This document shows, one piece after another, positions 54,601-61,632 of a DNA stretch of 64,000 nt. The position numbers and the translations under genes are program-made. The notes below the pieces were generated by a model. That model saw only the letters and a list, made by a program, of their open reading frames with translations. It was not told the origin of the DNA and did no database searches. How positions within the stretch are numbered: position 1 is the stretch's first letter; each line of letters opens with the position of its first letter. Source of the stretch: Acidobacteriota bacterium (GTDB taxonomy: Bacteria > Acidobacteriota > Thermoanaerobaculia > Gp7-AA8); NCBI GenBank assembly GCA_021781455.1, contig JAJXWV010000077.1:47292-111291 (forward strand), read 5' to 3'.

Positions 54601-57600
54601 CTTCGCCACCCAGCTCCTTGGCCTCGACGGTCCAGCCTCGCTTCGCGAACAGCTTCCGGAACGTCAGGTCGTTCCCCTGCAGCTGGCGCAGATAGGCGCC
54701 GCCCTGGGTCACTTTGATGTCGGTCAGCGGCGCGAGCGCTCCCGCATGACCGGCATCGTCCGGAAGAAACACCTTCACGTTGAGCGACGCCATTCGCTCG
54801 AGCTCCAGCGCGAGCCCGCTTCGCTCGGGATACAGCTTGCTGATGAACGAGCTCTGCCTGTCGCTGCCCCTCCCGCTTTCGATCTCGAACGCGTCGACCG
54901 TGAAGTTCCCCTCGGGAACTCCGTCGAAAACGAACGCGCCATTCGCGTCCGTCGATGCGCGCGTCGTCAGCGACATCTGCCTCAGCGTCACAGGCGCACC
55001 CTTCACAGGTGCCTCGGCCGGCACACCTTCCGGATCGCGCACGACGCCGCTCACCTTCCCGCGAATCTCCAGCGTGACGGTGACGTTCGAAGGGACATCG
55101 CGGACCACGGCGAAGTCGGCGCCCGTTCCGGTGGCGCCGAGGATCTTCGAGTACGCGCGCACCGAATAAGTCCCGGCAGCGGGCACCTCGTCGAACAGGG
55201 TGAGTCCGTTGCCGTCCGTGGTCGTGAAATCGAAACCGCTCCCGTTGCGGATCAGCGACACCTCGGCGTTCGGCACACGGGCGAAGGCGTTCTGCGGATC
55301 GACGACGGCCACGCTGACCGAGCCGGTGCCCGATCCGCCGATCGCAACCACGAGATTCTGCTGGGATGTGTCGCCCTCGAAGCGGATCTCGCCCTGCAGA
55401 TCGCCGCGAAGCTCCTGGACATCGGGCGAAACGGCCGTGATGCGGAACCCGCCGGTGAAGACATTTCCAACGGCGAAGTGTCCCGTCTTGTCGGCGAGAA
55501 GCGGATCGGCCGGCGAGCCGAAGGTGCGGTAAGGCCACGCCAGCTCGCGCAGCCAGTATTTCGCCAGCGGCACCGGGATGCCCCCGCCATCGACAACGCG
55601 CCCTTCGACCGATGATTGCTCGCGGAGGACGACCGCGAGATTTTCGACGAGGCCGCCGCTCTGCGGAGTCCTCGAATCAACGAAGCCTGTTCGGTAGATT
55701 CCGTCCTGCGAGGCTTCGGCGATGACGCGGAAGGATTGATTCGCTGCGACTCCGTCGAAGTGGAATGCGCCGGCGGCATCCGTTGTGACCGGCAGGATGT
55801 TTGCCGCCGCCGCTTCGAGCCGCACCGACGCTCCGGCCACAGGCGTCTGCCCGTCGAAGTTGAACAGGCGCCCGCGTACCTCCGTCATCGCGCTCAGGCG
55901 CAGCGTCACGGTCTGCGAATCGCCGTCGTACCCGAGCCTCGTCGAGGCACTGGCGTACCCGGCCGGGTGATCGATTGTTGCGGCGACGATGTCCTTGCCC
56001 GCTGGAATGCGGAGAGCGGTGACATAGCCTGTCGCCGGATCAGGCTCCAGCCGGTGCTCGGTCATCACGGCGCTCAGCTCGCTCTCGTCCCAGCTCATGT
56101 AGGTCAGGTTCACGGGGCCGGTCGCCGGGGCGTAGCACGGCGGAGTGCCGCATGGTTGCGCCACTTCGATCTTCGCGACCACCGTTCCCTGCCCCGGAAG
56201 ATGGAGATCGGCGACGCCGATCTGGCCGTCGAAATCGACGCGCACCGAGCCGCGGGCGCTCTGCTCGCCGTAGGGCGACTTAGCGTCCCGCGGCACGGCC
56301 CAGACGTCGTATCCCTGCGGAACGCTGACCTTCGCCAGCTCGTAGACGCCCGGTGTGACCTCGTCGAAATCGACGGGCGGGTAATACGCAGCGAGCACGC
56401 GATATCCGGTGACGGGCTCGCCGCGCGCGCCCGTCAGCCGGACGCGCATCGTCGCCGTGCCCGCCGGCTCTGACGAACGGAGACGAACGCTGAATGGATT
56501 CGATCCGGGAACCAGCGTCGGAAGCACGAACGTTCCGCGGCGGCCGGTGGAGGGATCGAACACCTGCATCGACTTCACCGCGCCGAATGACGGCGGCACC
56601 GCGGGGTAGACGTACTTGCCGTCGGCACCGGCCGTCGTCGGGGCCAGTCCGACGATCGTGAGGACGGCGCCCGGGACCGGCTGGTCCTTCGAAAGGTCAT
56701 TCATCGCCACGGGATCGTCGCGGGTGATCGAGCCCTCCAGCGTCACGGTTGCCGTCGCCTCCGTCTTCGTCGGCACGTGCAGCACGATGACCTGGTCGAC
56801 GACCGCGTCCGGTTTGACGTCGAGATCGATGGCCGCGCTCTCGCTGGTCAGGTTGAACTCGGAGGCGAGGATGGAGATGAATCCCGCGGGAACTCGCGAG
56901 AACTCGGCGCGGCCACCGGCGTCGGTCGTTGCGTCGACAACGCCGTAGCCGCGGCTCCAGACGCCGACGTGTGCGTTCGGCACGAGCGACTTCGCGGGAT
57001 CAGTTTCGTCCGATCGGCGTACCGTCACGCGCACCGACGCCGTGCCCGGAAAATCGCTCAGCTGAATGACGAGGTCCTGCGTGACCGTTTCGCCCGCGAT
57101 GCGGATCTGGTTCGTCGCGTAGGCCGTCCGCCCGGCCGCATCGGTGACGATGAACGTGAGCGGACCGACCGGCAGATCGGAGATCGAGTAGCGCCCGCTC
57201 ACGTCCGTTGTCCCGCGGCGGAACTCCTGGAACACCGGACTGCTGACCGTCACGCTCGTGTTGGCGACGACCGCACCGTCGCTCGTCCTGACTGTCCCGG
57301 TCGCGGTGCCGCGGCCGAGGAACATCAGGTTGACCGTCTGCACCTGGCCCGGGAGTCGGATCGTCCCTCGCGCCTCGGTGTACTTCCCCTCGGCCGACGC
57401 GCTCAGGAGATAGTTGCCGGTTTGCCCGGCGTCGATGTCGCGCGGGATGAACTCGAAGAGGAACGCCCCCTGGTCGGTGGTCGTGTCGTACTGGTAACTC
57501 GTTCCGCTGATGAGCTGGACCGGAGTCGAGGGCACGACGCTGTTGTCTGCGCGGAGAAGGCGGCCGAAGAGAATGCCACCCGGGCGCTTGTTGTCGACGC

Positions 57601-60439
57601 GCGGGACGATTCCGCTGAACGTCGAAGCGGTGCCGGTCACCGCGTCGGTGATCGCATCGGCGGCAATGGCGTACGAGGCGTTCGTCGACAGTGCCTTGTC
57701 GAAACTGATGTTGACGATCGAGCCGTCGTCCTGGAGCGACGCGCCGGGGATGAACGTCTGCGAGGCGGAGTTGCGGCGCGTGACCTGGTAGGCGATCGAA
57801 TCGATCTTCGTCGTCAGGCCGAACGCGTCGCGGAGCTTCGCCGCATCCGACACCGTGACCGGCCGGTTGAAGAGCAGCGACACGACGTGGCCGGCATCGT
57901 CGAGGTGAAGGTCCTGTGCGGCCGCGATCGCGCGCAGCGGCGTCTGCGCGACGGGATTCACGAGCGGAGCCGCGGTGCCGCCGCTGACGACCAGCGTCCG
58001 GCTGCCGCGTGCGACCGTCACCGCGACCGGCGATCCGGGCTTCGCTCCCGTCACCTCGAAGGTGGACCGCAGGAATGCGCCGGCGGCCGTATCCGGCCAG
58101 ACGAGATCGATCGTGAAGCGATCCGATTGTGGAACGACCGAGAGCTGGAGATCTTCTTTCCAGCGGCCGACGAGCGCCATCTCCCCGCTCTCGGTCGAGG
58201 AGGCCAGCCTCGTCAGCTCGGCGAACGGCATCCCGCGGATCCAGCCGCCCGGCGCCTCGGCAGGGACGTCGAGGCGCGTTGCCGTGGTGGCACTGGTCAG
58301 CGACAACGCCAGCGGGCGTTCGATACCGCTGACGGGCGGCGCGTGCACAACCGCAAGGAAGTAGTGCGAGCGATGGCAGGTCGCCGCCGCAAAATCGTCG
58401 ACGAATTGCGAGATCGACTTGCCGGACGGGAGACCGTTGACCTCGACCTGCCGCGCCATCGCCGCCGCCGCCTTCCGCCCGTTCTCCTCGGAACGCCGCA
58501 GCTGGTCCCATTCGGCGAGCTCCGGCGTCAGGCGGTCGATCCGCTCCGCGTTGTCGAGCAAGTCGAGCGCGAGGTTGAAGAGCGGATCGCGGTTCTCCGC
58601 GGGATCGGCGGCATTGACGTCCTGGCGCGAGACGAAGATCCGCTGCCCCGCGCGCGTGAGGTCCTGAGCGCGGCGGAAGACGTCGGTGCGGATCACGCGT
58701 GGAAACTTCGCGGTGGCCGTGGTCAGCGGCGCGGTCGCCAGGCTGTAGCCGAGCCCGAGGAGAGAGAGGTTGGCGTCGACGAACGAGGAATCGAGATAGC
58801 GGGCGTACCACGGCATCACGAGCGTCGCCGGAGAAAGCGGGATGCCGGAGGCGCTGACGCCCATGGTCAGCTTCACTTCGATCGCTGCGGCCGCGTCCGA
58901 CGCCGCGCCTGCCGCCGCGAAGATGTGGCCGTCGATCCCGGCCTTCAGCTTGTACGGCAGCGACTTCATCTCGCCCGGCGCGAGGGTCAGCTCCGCGACT
59001 GGGGTTCCCTCGGTTCGACAGACGCCTGATGTATAGCCCTGCCCGCACTGCGCGATTTCCGCGGTGTCGATCCGCAGCGATCTCGACTGCGGGCTGAGGT
59101 TCGTAATGAACGCGTATGCGGTGTACGGCTCATCTTTTCTTATGACGTCGGGGTGCGAAAACGCAATGTGGAAGCGCGGGTCCGACACGACGATCGACGA
59201 GCTGGCCTTGCCGTGCAGGCGGACGTCGGCCTGGTTCGGCGCCTTGTATGTGGCGCGGATGTCGACATCGATGGTGTGTGTGCCCGCTTTCAATGCTTCG
59301 AGCGTCCAGTCGCCCGTCCCTTGCGCGCCGGCGACCAGGAACGTCGTGCCGGTGGTCTTGTCGACGATCGGAAGCGGCTGGCCGATGCCGATGGCGGGCG
59401 TCGCCTTCGCTACCCGCAGCGTGAGAGGGGCGTCGAGCGTCGCGGAGATCGAGTCGAGCCGGATCTCGCTGTCAGGCGGAGCGACATTGGAGATCTGGAG
59501 GACCACGAGGAAGAAATCGTGCAAGACCCCGAATCCTGTGGGGATGACGATCGCCGCCGGGATCGAGGGCTTCTTCGGCGTCTGATCCTTCTCTGCGAAC
59601 GGCGCAGATGGCGTGAAAGGCACGTCTTCCGGCTCGTCGGCGAGAAACACCGGATAGGTGCTGGGAGGCTGGAATCGCGGCGGGATGTTGTTCGAGGTCA
59701 GCACCGGCAGCGGGTAGGCGTTTGGCGCGGGCGGGACGATGATCTCGTGCGTCGTCCTGGAGACGATTACGTCGTACGGAATGGTGACGCTCTGTCCGGG
59801 GCCGAGGGAGAGCACGATCGAGTAGGACCAGACCTCGTAGTTGCGCGGATCGACGGTGATGCCGCGGGCGCGCAATTCGTCGGCGGAGAGCTGGCGCACC
59901 GTCACCTGCGTCGACATCACTTCGACGACGACGATCGTCGCGAACGACGGCACCGCCTGCTGCACGAACTGCCCGGACGACGTGAGCAGGCGGATGTTCT
60001 GGAGCGCGTACTCGCCCTTTTCGTGCAACCCGGGGAGCGCAAATTTCTGTCCCGGCTGGGTGAAGAGGGCGATCGGCGATTCGATCCCGGGGCCTGTCAG
60101 GTCGCCGGCGACGGTTAGATCAGGGACAGGCAGTGCCTGCTCATTTTGTTTTCCACCAAAGATCGTCTGGATGTACGCGCCGATGTCGACGCCGGTCGTC
60201 ACCTGTTTCGTGTCGACCTCGAGCGAGATCCCCGCGATCGCGAGATCCGCGCGGGCGAGCTCGCTGGCGCGGGCAGAGGCTGCCAGAGCGATTGCGAGAA
60301 GGATCGCCAGGATCGCCCACGGCCTGGTGTGGCGCAGACATTCCTGTCTGCGCCCCTCCTGTCCGGCGCAGACAGAAATGTCTGTGCCACACGCGACTCC
60401 TCCCCTCCCGTCGAGACGGATAGCGGCCGTGAATCGCAC
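45647..60439 (-). CDS. Giant surface protein of about 4930 residues, Ig-like / CarboxypepD-reg / discoidin
   Basis: One uninterrupted gene of 14.8 kb. From GTG 60439 (AGGAG 9 bases upstream) the product has an unusual 40-residue N-terminal stretch, then a signal segment PWAILAILLAIALAASARA. Coding order by nucleotides: a unique N-terminal region to about 57.6 kb; a run of carboxypeptidase-regulatory/Cna-B-like modules (57.6-54.1 kb) with TDVSGRYSISDLP-type signatures; an SbsA-like Ig unit (TPPRVVSIDPPNNANNVAPN) near 54.0 kb; many Ig/cadherin-like modules (53.6-50.0 kb); two glycine-rich modules (near 51.7-51.1 and 49.4-48.9 kb); a pair of about 160-residue units with VWVEDAMPSGAT and VWIEDDLPAGAT; and two C-terminal discoidin (F5/8 C) domains from about 46.56 kb to the end. 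Likely exported and carbohydrate-binding; no anchor or protease domain is seen. Confidence 0.85.
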   Translation of the reverse strand: MRFTAAIRLDGRGGVACGTDISVCAGQEGRRQECLRHTRPWAILAILLAIALAASARASELARADLAIAGISLEVDTKQVTTGVDIGAYIQTIFGGKQNEQALPVPDLTVAGDLTGPGIESPIALFTQPGQKFALPGLHEKGEYALQNIRLLTSSGQFVQQAVPSFATIVVVEVMSTQVTVRQLSADELRARGITVDPRNYEVWSYSIVLSLGPGQSVTIPYDVIVSRTTHEIIVPPAPNAYPLPVLTSNNIPPRFQPPSTYPVFLADEPEDVPFTPSAPFAEKDQTPKKPSIPAAIVIPTGFGVLHDFFLVVLQISNVAPPDSEIRLDSISATLDAPLTLRVAKATPAIGIGQPLPIVDKTTGTTFLVAGAQGTGDWTLEALKAGTHTIDVDIRATYKAPNQADVRLHGKASSSIVVSDPRFHIAFSHPDVIRKDEPYTAYAFITNLSPQSRSLRIDTAEIAQCGQGYTSGVCRTEGTPVAELTLAPGEMKSLPYKLKAGIDGHIFAAAGAASDAAAAIEVKLTMGVSASGIPLSPATLVMPWYARYLDSSFVDANLSLLGLGYSLATAPLTTATAKFPRVIRTDVFRRAQDLTRAGQRIFVSRQDVNAADPAENRDPLFNLALDLLDNAERIDRLTPELAEWDQLRRSEENGRKAAAAMARQVEVNGLPSGKSISQFVDDFAAATCHRSHYFLAVVHAPPVSGIERPLALSLTSATTATRLDVPAEAPGGWIRGMPFAELTRLASSTESGEMALVGRWKEDLQLSVVPQSDRFTIDLVWPDTAAGAFLRSTFEVTGAKPGSPVAVTVARGSRTLVVSGGTAAPLVNPVAQTPLRAIAAAQDLHLDDAGHVVSLLFNRPVTVSDAAKLRDAFGLTTKIDSIAYQVTRRNSASQTFIPGASLQDDGSIVNISFDKALSTNASYAIAADAITDAVTGTASTFSGIVPRVDNKRPGGILFGRLLRADNSVVPSTPVQLISGTSYQYDTTTDQGAFLFEFIPRDIDAGQTGNYLLSASAEGKYTEARGTIRLPGQVQTVNLMFLGRGTATGTVRTSDGAVVANTSVTVSSPVFQEFRRGTTDVSGRYSISDLPVGPLTFIVTDAAGRTAYATNQIRIAGETVTQDLVIQLSDFPGTASVRVTVRRSDETDPAKSLVPNAHVGVWSRGYGVVDATTDAGGRAEFSRVPAGFISILASEFNLTSESAAIDLDVKPDAVVDQVIVLHVPTKTEATATVTLEGSITRDDPVAMNDLSKDQPVPGAVLTIVGLAPTTAGADGKYVYPAVPPSFGAVKSMQVFDPSTGRRGTFVLPTLVPGSNPFSVRLRSSEPAGTATMRVRLTGARGEPVTGYRVLAAYYPPVDFDEVTPGVYELAKVSVPQGYDVWAVPRDAKSPYGEQSARGSVRVDFDGQIGVADLHLPGQGTVVAKIEVAQPCGTPPCYAPATGPVNLTYMSWDESELSAVMTEHRLEPDPATGYVTALRIPAGKDIVAATIDHPAGYASASTRLGYDGDSQTVTLRLSAMTEVRGRLFNFDGQTPVAGASVRLEAAAANILPVTTDAAGAFHFDGVAANQSFRVIAEASQDGIYRTGFVDSRTPQSGGLVENLAVVLREQSSVEGRVVDGGGIPVPLAKYWLRELAWPYRTFGSPADPLLADKTGHFAVGNVFTGGFRITAVSPDVQELRGDLQGEIRFEGDTSQQNLVVAIGGSGTGSVSVAVVDPQNAFARVPNAEVSLIRNGSGFDFTTTDGNGLTLFDEVPAAGTYSVRAYSKILGATGTGADFAVVRDVPSNVTVTLEIRGKVSGVVRDPEGVPAEAPVKGAPVTLRQMSLTTRASTDANGAFVFDGVPEGNFTVDAFEIESGRGSDRQSSFISKLYPERSGLALELERMASLNVKVFLPDDAGHAGALAPLTDIKVTQGGAYLRQLQGNDLTFRKLFAKRGWTVEAKELGGEGRVAAAGGAFPANSLEAAVNLVFPTFGTVQVAVRDASNAPVADATVTIVGSNRSATLNTGAAGLVSFDGFALGTISVRAAKGSVAASASGTLGSHAVPLVFTLNLGANASITGGVDAEGGGPSAGTRVILRATSRLLTSVLQLETRTDANGSWRFDAIPIGDTFVTLKCLAPDDTTTGASISRSIPDGSSGVLDLGRVRLDATPPRVVSIDPPNNANNVAPNSTVAVTLSESVAAAFLNANYFQLISTDDGQPVPSTAISAEGAADGALLVRITAPDPTAAQIAAGQKYRLKSNVIYRVVVAAGIQDGSANAMPSTVGSTFTTTNYTEPVITSIAPPVELPLPQQTTFRVKFNKAVDATSFATGNGGVLTLERLASYKGLPIAVVEVTSYRDAVDAATLVVAPRSVIAESAYYRLTIAGTRDTQSPPNVQAAARTFDYFSFDLKKPVVAISSPVPDGYPLIAGVAYSVTPTITDEGTLVASTDTAYVDWLDEAGAFITRSRVSPYAYTFVAPPASGTPALFTLKASATDLSGNTSASPAARTWNVAPNDPPKDLELTTDVASAYPQRSVTARVLFSDEGLSVTVALRLTGTHRDGSAYAIDLGSTRITRTTVADVWPSATFTFIVPNALKEGTATLTATATDSANKAATVTAAIEVLADSNAPAVASLLPKAETHYRNGQTLTVELRAMDADTGVARAVITIGSGIPVTILAGAAGSTFDALSGIWTFRTSITVPARNADTRVHIAVRVFDYRDNAADASTDVIYDRVDDPAIPNASWITPVDGAALPAGQSGWLTTLRVRARGNITQVVFSSSAMAAAVTLTAPKSGTTDVFESKVALTMPADNAPFVITATISDGVDAHLVELPITVDPLTPDLSVISNDLAITSSNAADYANKSFLLRGPAARLFVYVPLALKNLMLIDGAVVSNPTQTKLDLTIADRLFVDADSSIDLTARGYLGGWATRDDGGGRNESPRGQTAGGTTTGGAAASASYGGSGGESPADATNAPYGSITEPVDLGSGGGGSAACCTAGGSGGGAIALRGGSGASELSRFAIAGAIRADGQSGVNRGAAGSGGSLLVSAHALIAGAAASISASGGDDDGADNESRGGGGGRVSVIVGDRFDHDDLALLLQARGGRNGGASEGATFTDGGAGTVFLRRAGEAFGELIVSSFDARYPQSSHATRGTTLADGLTFDSISIGPRALARFDAPYTVADPAKVTVDPTALLLRPSDQPALNVTATTPVGPNLIQASTLTATFDAAAADGIDHVRMILSAATADAVESFGNHPNALTSKQLTSSIPDTALPGGATMRLRAVTRSGRTVETTPVAFTVVANTPPSIAQFDVVPAASMYAGHSIVAAAKATDDIEVKSMTLTSTAGTVTSTPPVLEPAANELSQQFAVAIPAATPSGTTVQLTLAVSDGFPNRAAVTRTGSVSILKDPNPPSIAISKPAAGQIFDEGAGNTIAVEATVTDAEVAVARAWATIDGKSYDLAPASGRPDVFTTTVPVPNVDGTDLVSKTLTFAAIDYEGNQKISEAVTIEVRPLIDPNAPALAWTCGTPGAIVPAGGSAKLRVYAKGNTVANGVAKVEFFVGDPATVIAATAVSGVADNYEATCTVPSASDGTTVPIRAVATSVAGNAADIVSTLTLYNGAMFSASTTIAAADAQYDGHAIFANGSGVVLTIAGHHSFTFVAALDGAMITHPPTTPAAIQRLDLAAQAIYVSCDSSIDVSGRGFAGQVSGWGYTYKDPTSGTTTGGSYFLAGGSHGGAGGWMYAQDVVALPFGSLFDANEPGGSGGRQTMSSDAYSPGGGIVRLVAGTLTLDGRIDASGRTDKVTGTAGGAGGGIHIDVAALNGTGTIRADGGPENGGAGGGGRIVIDYEAMSLPRANVTAAGGTAGTVKQRGAVGTIYLKGASQANGDLIIDNVTTPVPRATILPAAGMGTITSVNSSTGGVPDRITDSAASFPSPNMLAGHRLFFAGDRSKTWLIRANDAKTITLDVAGNPLTAVAGQAYRGFIRFDSVKLRNAVLSSLDVVEALAVEKDSASTLTYNEAPPLFAAALKTEIAVRSTTAGDFVVAPAGAVSDVDTPLKITVTNIRTLVAYSTNAAADGSFSIQVDGLPGDGFTVFATDSHPSPFTSEVITASGAIANVNALASMAVLPSTVTGGSSSMVAVRLEQPARTGGCPVALTSSDPAATVPSSIVIAPGALSAEVTVGTTSVAEPAAATITATVMTSSKSALLQVVPSSGGIASLSLSPSSVAGGTAANGTVTLAAVAPAGGAVIALATSNAMWASVPSTVIVPAGATAATFSISTAQLALTTPVTISAMYGNAQSSILTVTACETLALPAAAAIPEGDTVWVEDAMPSGATAGASGAAFASTYAASGTQSLQFAPAAGTRTWSFTGAPAFSIGSSDILVAYALVDPCNPPRQILFAWSDGSTEIRASWGDDLIDNASARRRISSMLQGGVWTRLEIPASTIGAAGKSLRALSISVEGGQVWIDHIGKASCSMGTAPPPATIAGDRVWIEDDLPAGATSFGSWSWDTTQAAGGARSRHLPDQAGKHYQSFDYIAQKLPVRSGDVIVTDVLLNPCRPVRQIMIEVGDETGSATHRGYWGEPAILYGVDGQVNQMRIGPLPEPGAWVRLEIPAVAIGMEGHRIASMSFYLFDGEGWFDRTGLLNRVNLAAGKNVMMSSTYSAQTPASLVVDGATTDCGNLCTAQTASEKDPWLALDLGAVQPVEHVVVWARGTALGQFWLLTSEEPFLSTDLAATRAQPGVSSFYRENYVNNATLLRINRPARFLRVQLSKTEFLRIDELQAFAPSTAQAENLAGGASASQSATNGTASAERAVDGNIDGGDRGASFNDTGSAAGSWWQVDLGSVQPISFIDLWNRIGCCQTSSFYVFVSDDALTSNDVAATIAQSGVTTLWAGATALNAYHFAVNRAGRYIRIQASGTSSVSLGEVQVWSQEQRLAPMAIQHGQEW
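60331..60392. repeat. Perfect-type palindromic element within the 5' end of the giant gene
   Basis: GTGTGGCGCAGACATTCCTG, TCTGCGCC, a short loop CCTCCTGTCC, then GGCGCAGACA and GAAATGTCTGTGCCACAC: two arms of about 26 bases, each itself palindromic. It sits between the GTG start and the signal-peptide codons, in frame, adding about 20 residues including three cysteines. Confidence 0.8.
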
Positions 60440-60589
60440 GAGAACCGGCTCCTGCTCAGTGTCAGTGGGAATTGCTGAAGTAATTCGAAAATAAAAGGAA
60501 ACCGTATCGGTGCCGTCAGGGCGAGACAACGGCGATGCGTGCCAGATCGCGCCGATCCGTGCCACGGCCGAGGCAGCCGTGATTGCAGT

Positions 60590-60680
60590 CACCCGGGACT
60601 GCGGGCGTCTCGCCCGCCTGCGGCCGGGCATCCCGTCCGACCGCTGCGAGACGAAGTCGCCGGGCTGGAACGCCCGCAGT
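60590..60680. repeat. GC palindromes between the giant gene and tyrA
   Basis: GGGACTGCGGGCGTCTCGCC near 60595, CGCAGTCC near 60674 and internal GGCGG/CGCC pairs form an imperfect mirrored structure. It resembles the palindromes at 37252 and 61438. Confidence 0.6.
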
Positions 60681-60692
60681 CCTTGGCGGTGA

Positions 60693-60698
60693 GAGAAT
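60693..60698 (+). promoter_or_regulatory. Candidate -10 box GAGAAT for tyrA
   Basis: GAGAAT ends 8 bases before ATG 60707; no Shine-Dalgarno. It is a weaker match than the other candidates (G for T at position 1). Confidence 0.35.
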
Positions 60699-60706
60699 CT
60701 GCGGCC

Positions 60707-61438
60707 ATGAACGTCACCATCGCCGGGCTCGGTCTCATCGGCGGATCGCTGGGAAAGGCTCTGCGGCGGCAGGGATGGCGCGTCGTGTACCTCGATCCGG
60801 CGGTTTCGATTGAAGACGCCGGCGACGCTGCCGACGAGCGGCTCGAATCGTCAGGCGGCGAGCTGGTCGTCCTCGCCGCGCCCGTCGACGCCTCGATCCG
60901 CATGCTCCACGAGCTGCGCGGCAGCACGGCCACCGTGACCTCGGTCTGCAGCGTCATGGCCCCGCTCGTCGACGCCGCGAAAGGGGTGCGCTTCATCGCC
61001 GGCCATCCCTTCGCCGGCTCCGAGCGCGCCGGCATCTCCGCCGCGCGTCCGGACCTGTTCGAAGGCAAGCCGTGGTTCCTCGACGCGCACGATGCGCAGA
61101 TCGAGCAGATGGTGCGCGATGCGGGCGCCGAACCGGTGTACCTCGATGCTCGACAGCACGACGACATCGTTGCCCTGACCAGCCACCTTCCGCAGCTCCT
61201 CGCCACCGCTCTCGCTTCGCTCATCGAGCACCGCCACATCGACGAGCGCTTCCTCGGCAGCGGCGTCCGCAGCATGCTGCGCCTCGCCGGCAGTTCGTAC
61301 GACGTCTGGCGCCCGGTGCTCGAGTCGAACGAAGAGAACATCCGCAGCTGCCTGGCCGAGCTCGAGGAAACGATGCGCGCAATCAGCGCCGACGATTTCG
61401 ACCGGGCGCGGCAGTTGTACGAGCGGATTGCGAAGTAG
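60707..61438 (+). CDS. tyrA: Prephenate dehydrogenase
   Basis: A 243-residue NAD(P)-binding enzyme of tyrosine synthesis. Rossmann motif GLGLIGGSLG at residues 6-15; the active-site His in AGHPFAGSERAGI near 87 and LTSHLPQLLATAL near 155, both typical of TyrA. Shorter than most (270-370) and without an ACT domain, so no obvious feedback site. It is convergent with the aroQ-aroF operon, so chorismate mutase, DAHP synthase and TyrA lie together. Confidence 0.92.
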   Translation: MNVTIAGLGLIGGSLGKALRRQGWRVVYLDPAVSIEDAGDAADERLESSGGELVVLAAPVDASIRMLHELRGSTATVTSVCSVMAPLVDAAKGVRFIAGHPFAGSERAGISAARPDLFEGKPWFLDAHDAQIEQMVRDAGAEPVYLDARQHDDIVALTSHLPQLLATALASLIEHRHIDERFLGSGVRSMLRLAGSSYDVWRPVLESNEENIRSCLAELEETMRAISADDFDRARQLYERIAK

Positions 61439-61627
61439 GAGTGCGGGCGTCCCGCCCGCACCGGCGGGACGTCTCGTCCCGCCGTCCAGGACACCAACAG
61501 CGCCGGGCGGGACGCCCGGCGCGTGCGGGCGGGACGCCCGCACCGGCGGGACGTCTCGTCCCGCCGTCCAGGACACCAACAGCGCCGGGCGGGACGTCCG
61601 GCGCGTGCGGGCGGGACGCCCGCACTC
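61438..61627. repeat. Two-copy 82-bp tandem repeat of GC palindromes
   Basis: Each unit has GTGCGGGCGT/CCCGCCCGCAC-type and GGCGGGACGTCTCGTCCCGCC hairpins plus the linker GTCCAGGACACCAACAGCG. The copies start about 82 bases apart (CACCGGCGGG at 61459 and 61541) and differ at few positions. It fills the space between the convergent tyrA and aroF stops. Confidence 0.9.
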
Positions 61628-61632
61628 CAGCG

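Noticed and set aside
56777..59029. A 750-codon open frame on the + strand opposite the giant gene
   Set aside because: It is the complement of high-GC coding sequence, has Arg/Asp/Val-biased composition, no domain signal and no ribosome-binding site; the minus-strand frame has clear protein modules.
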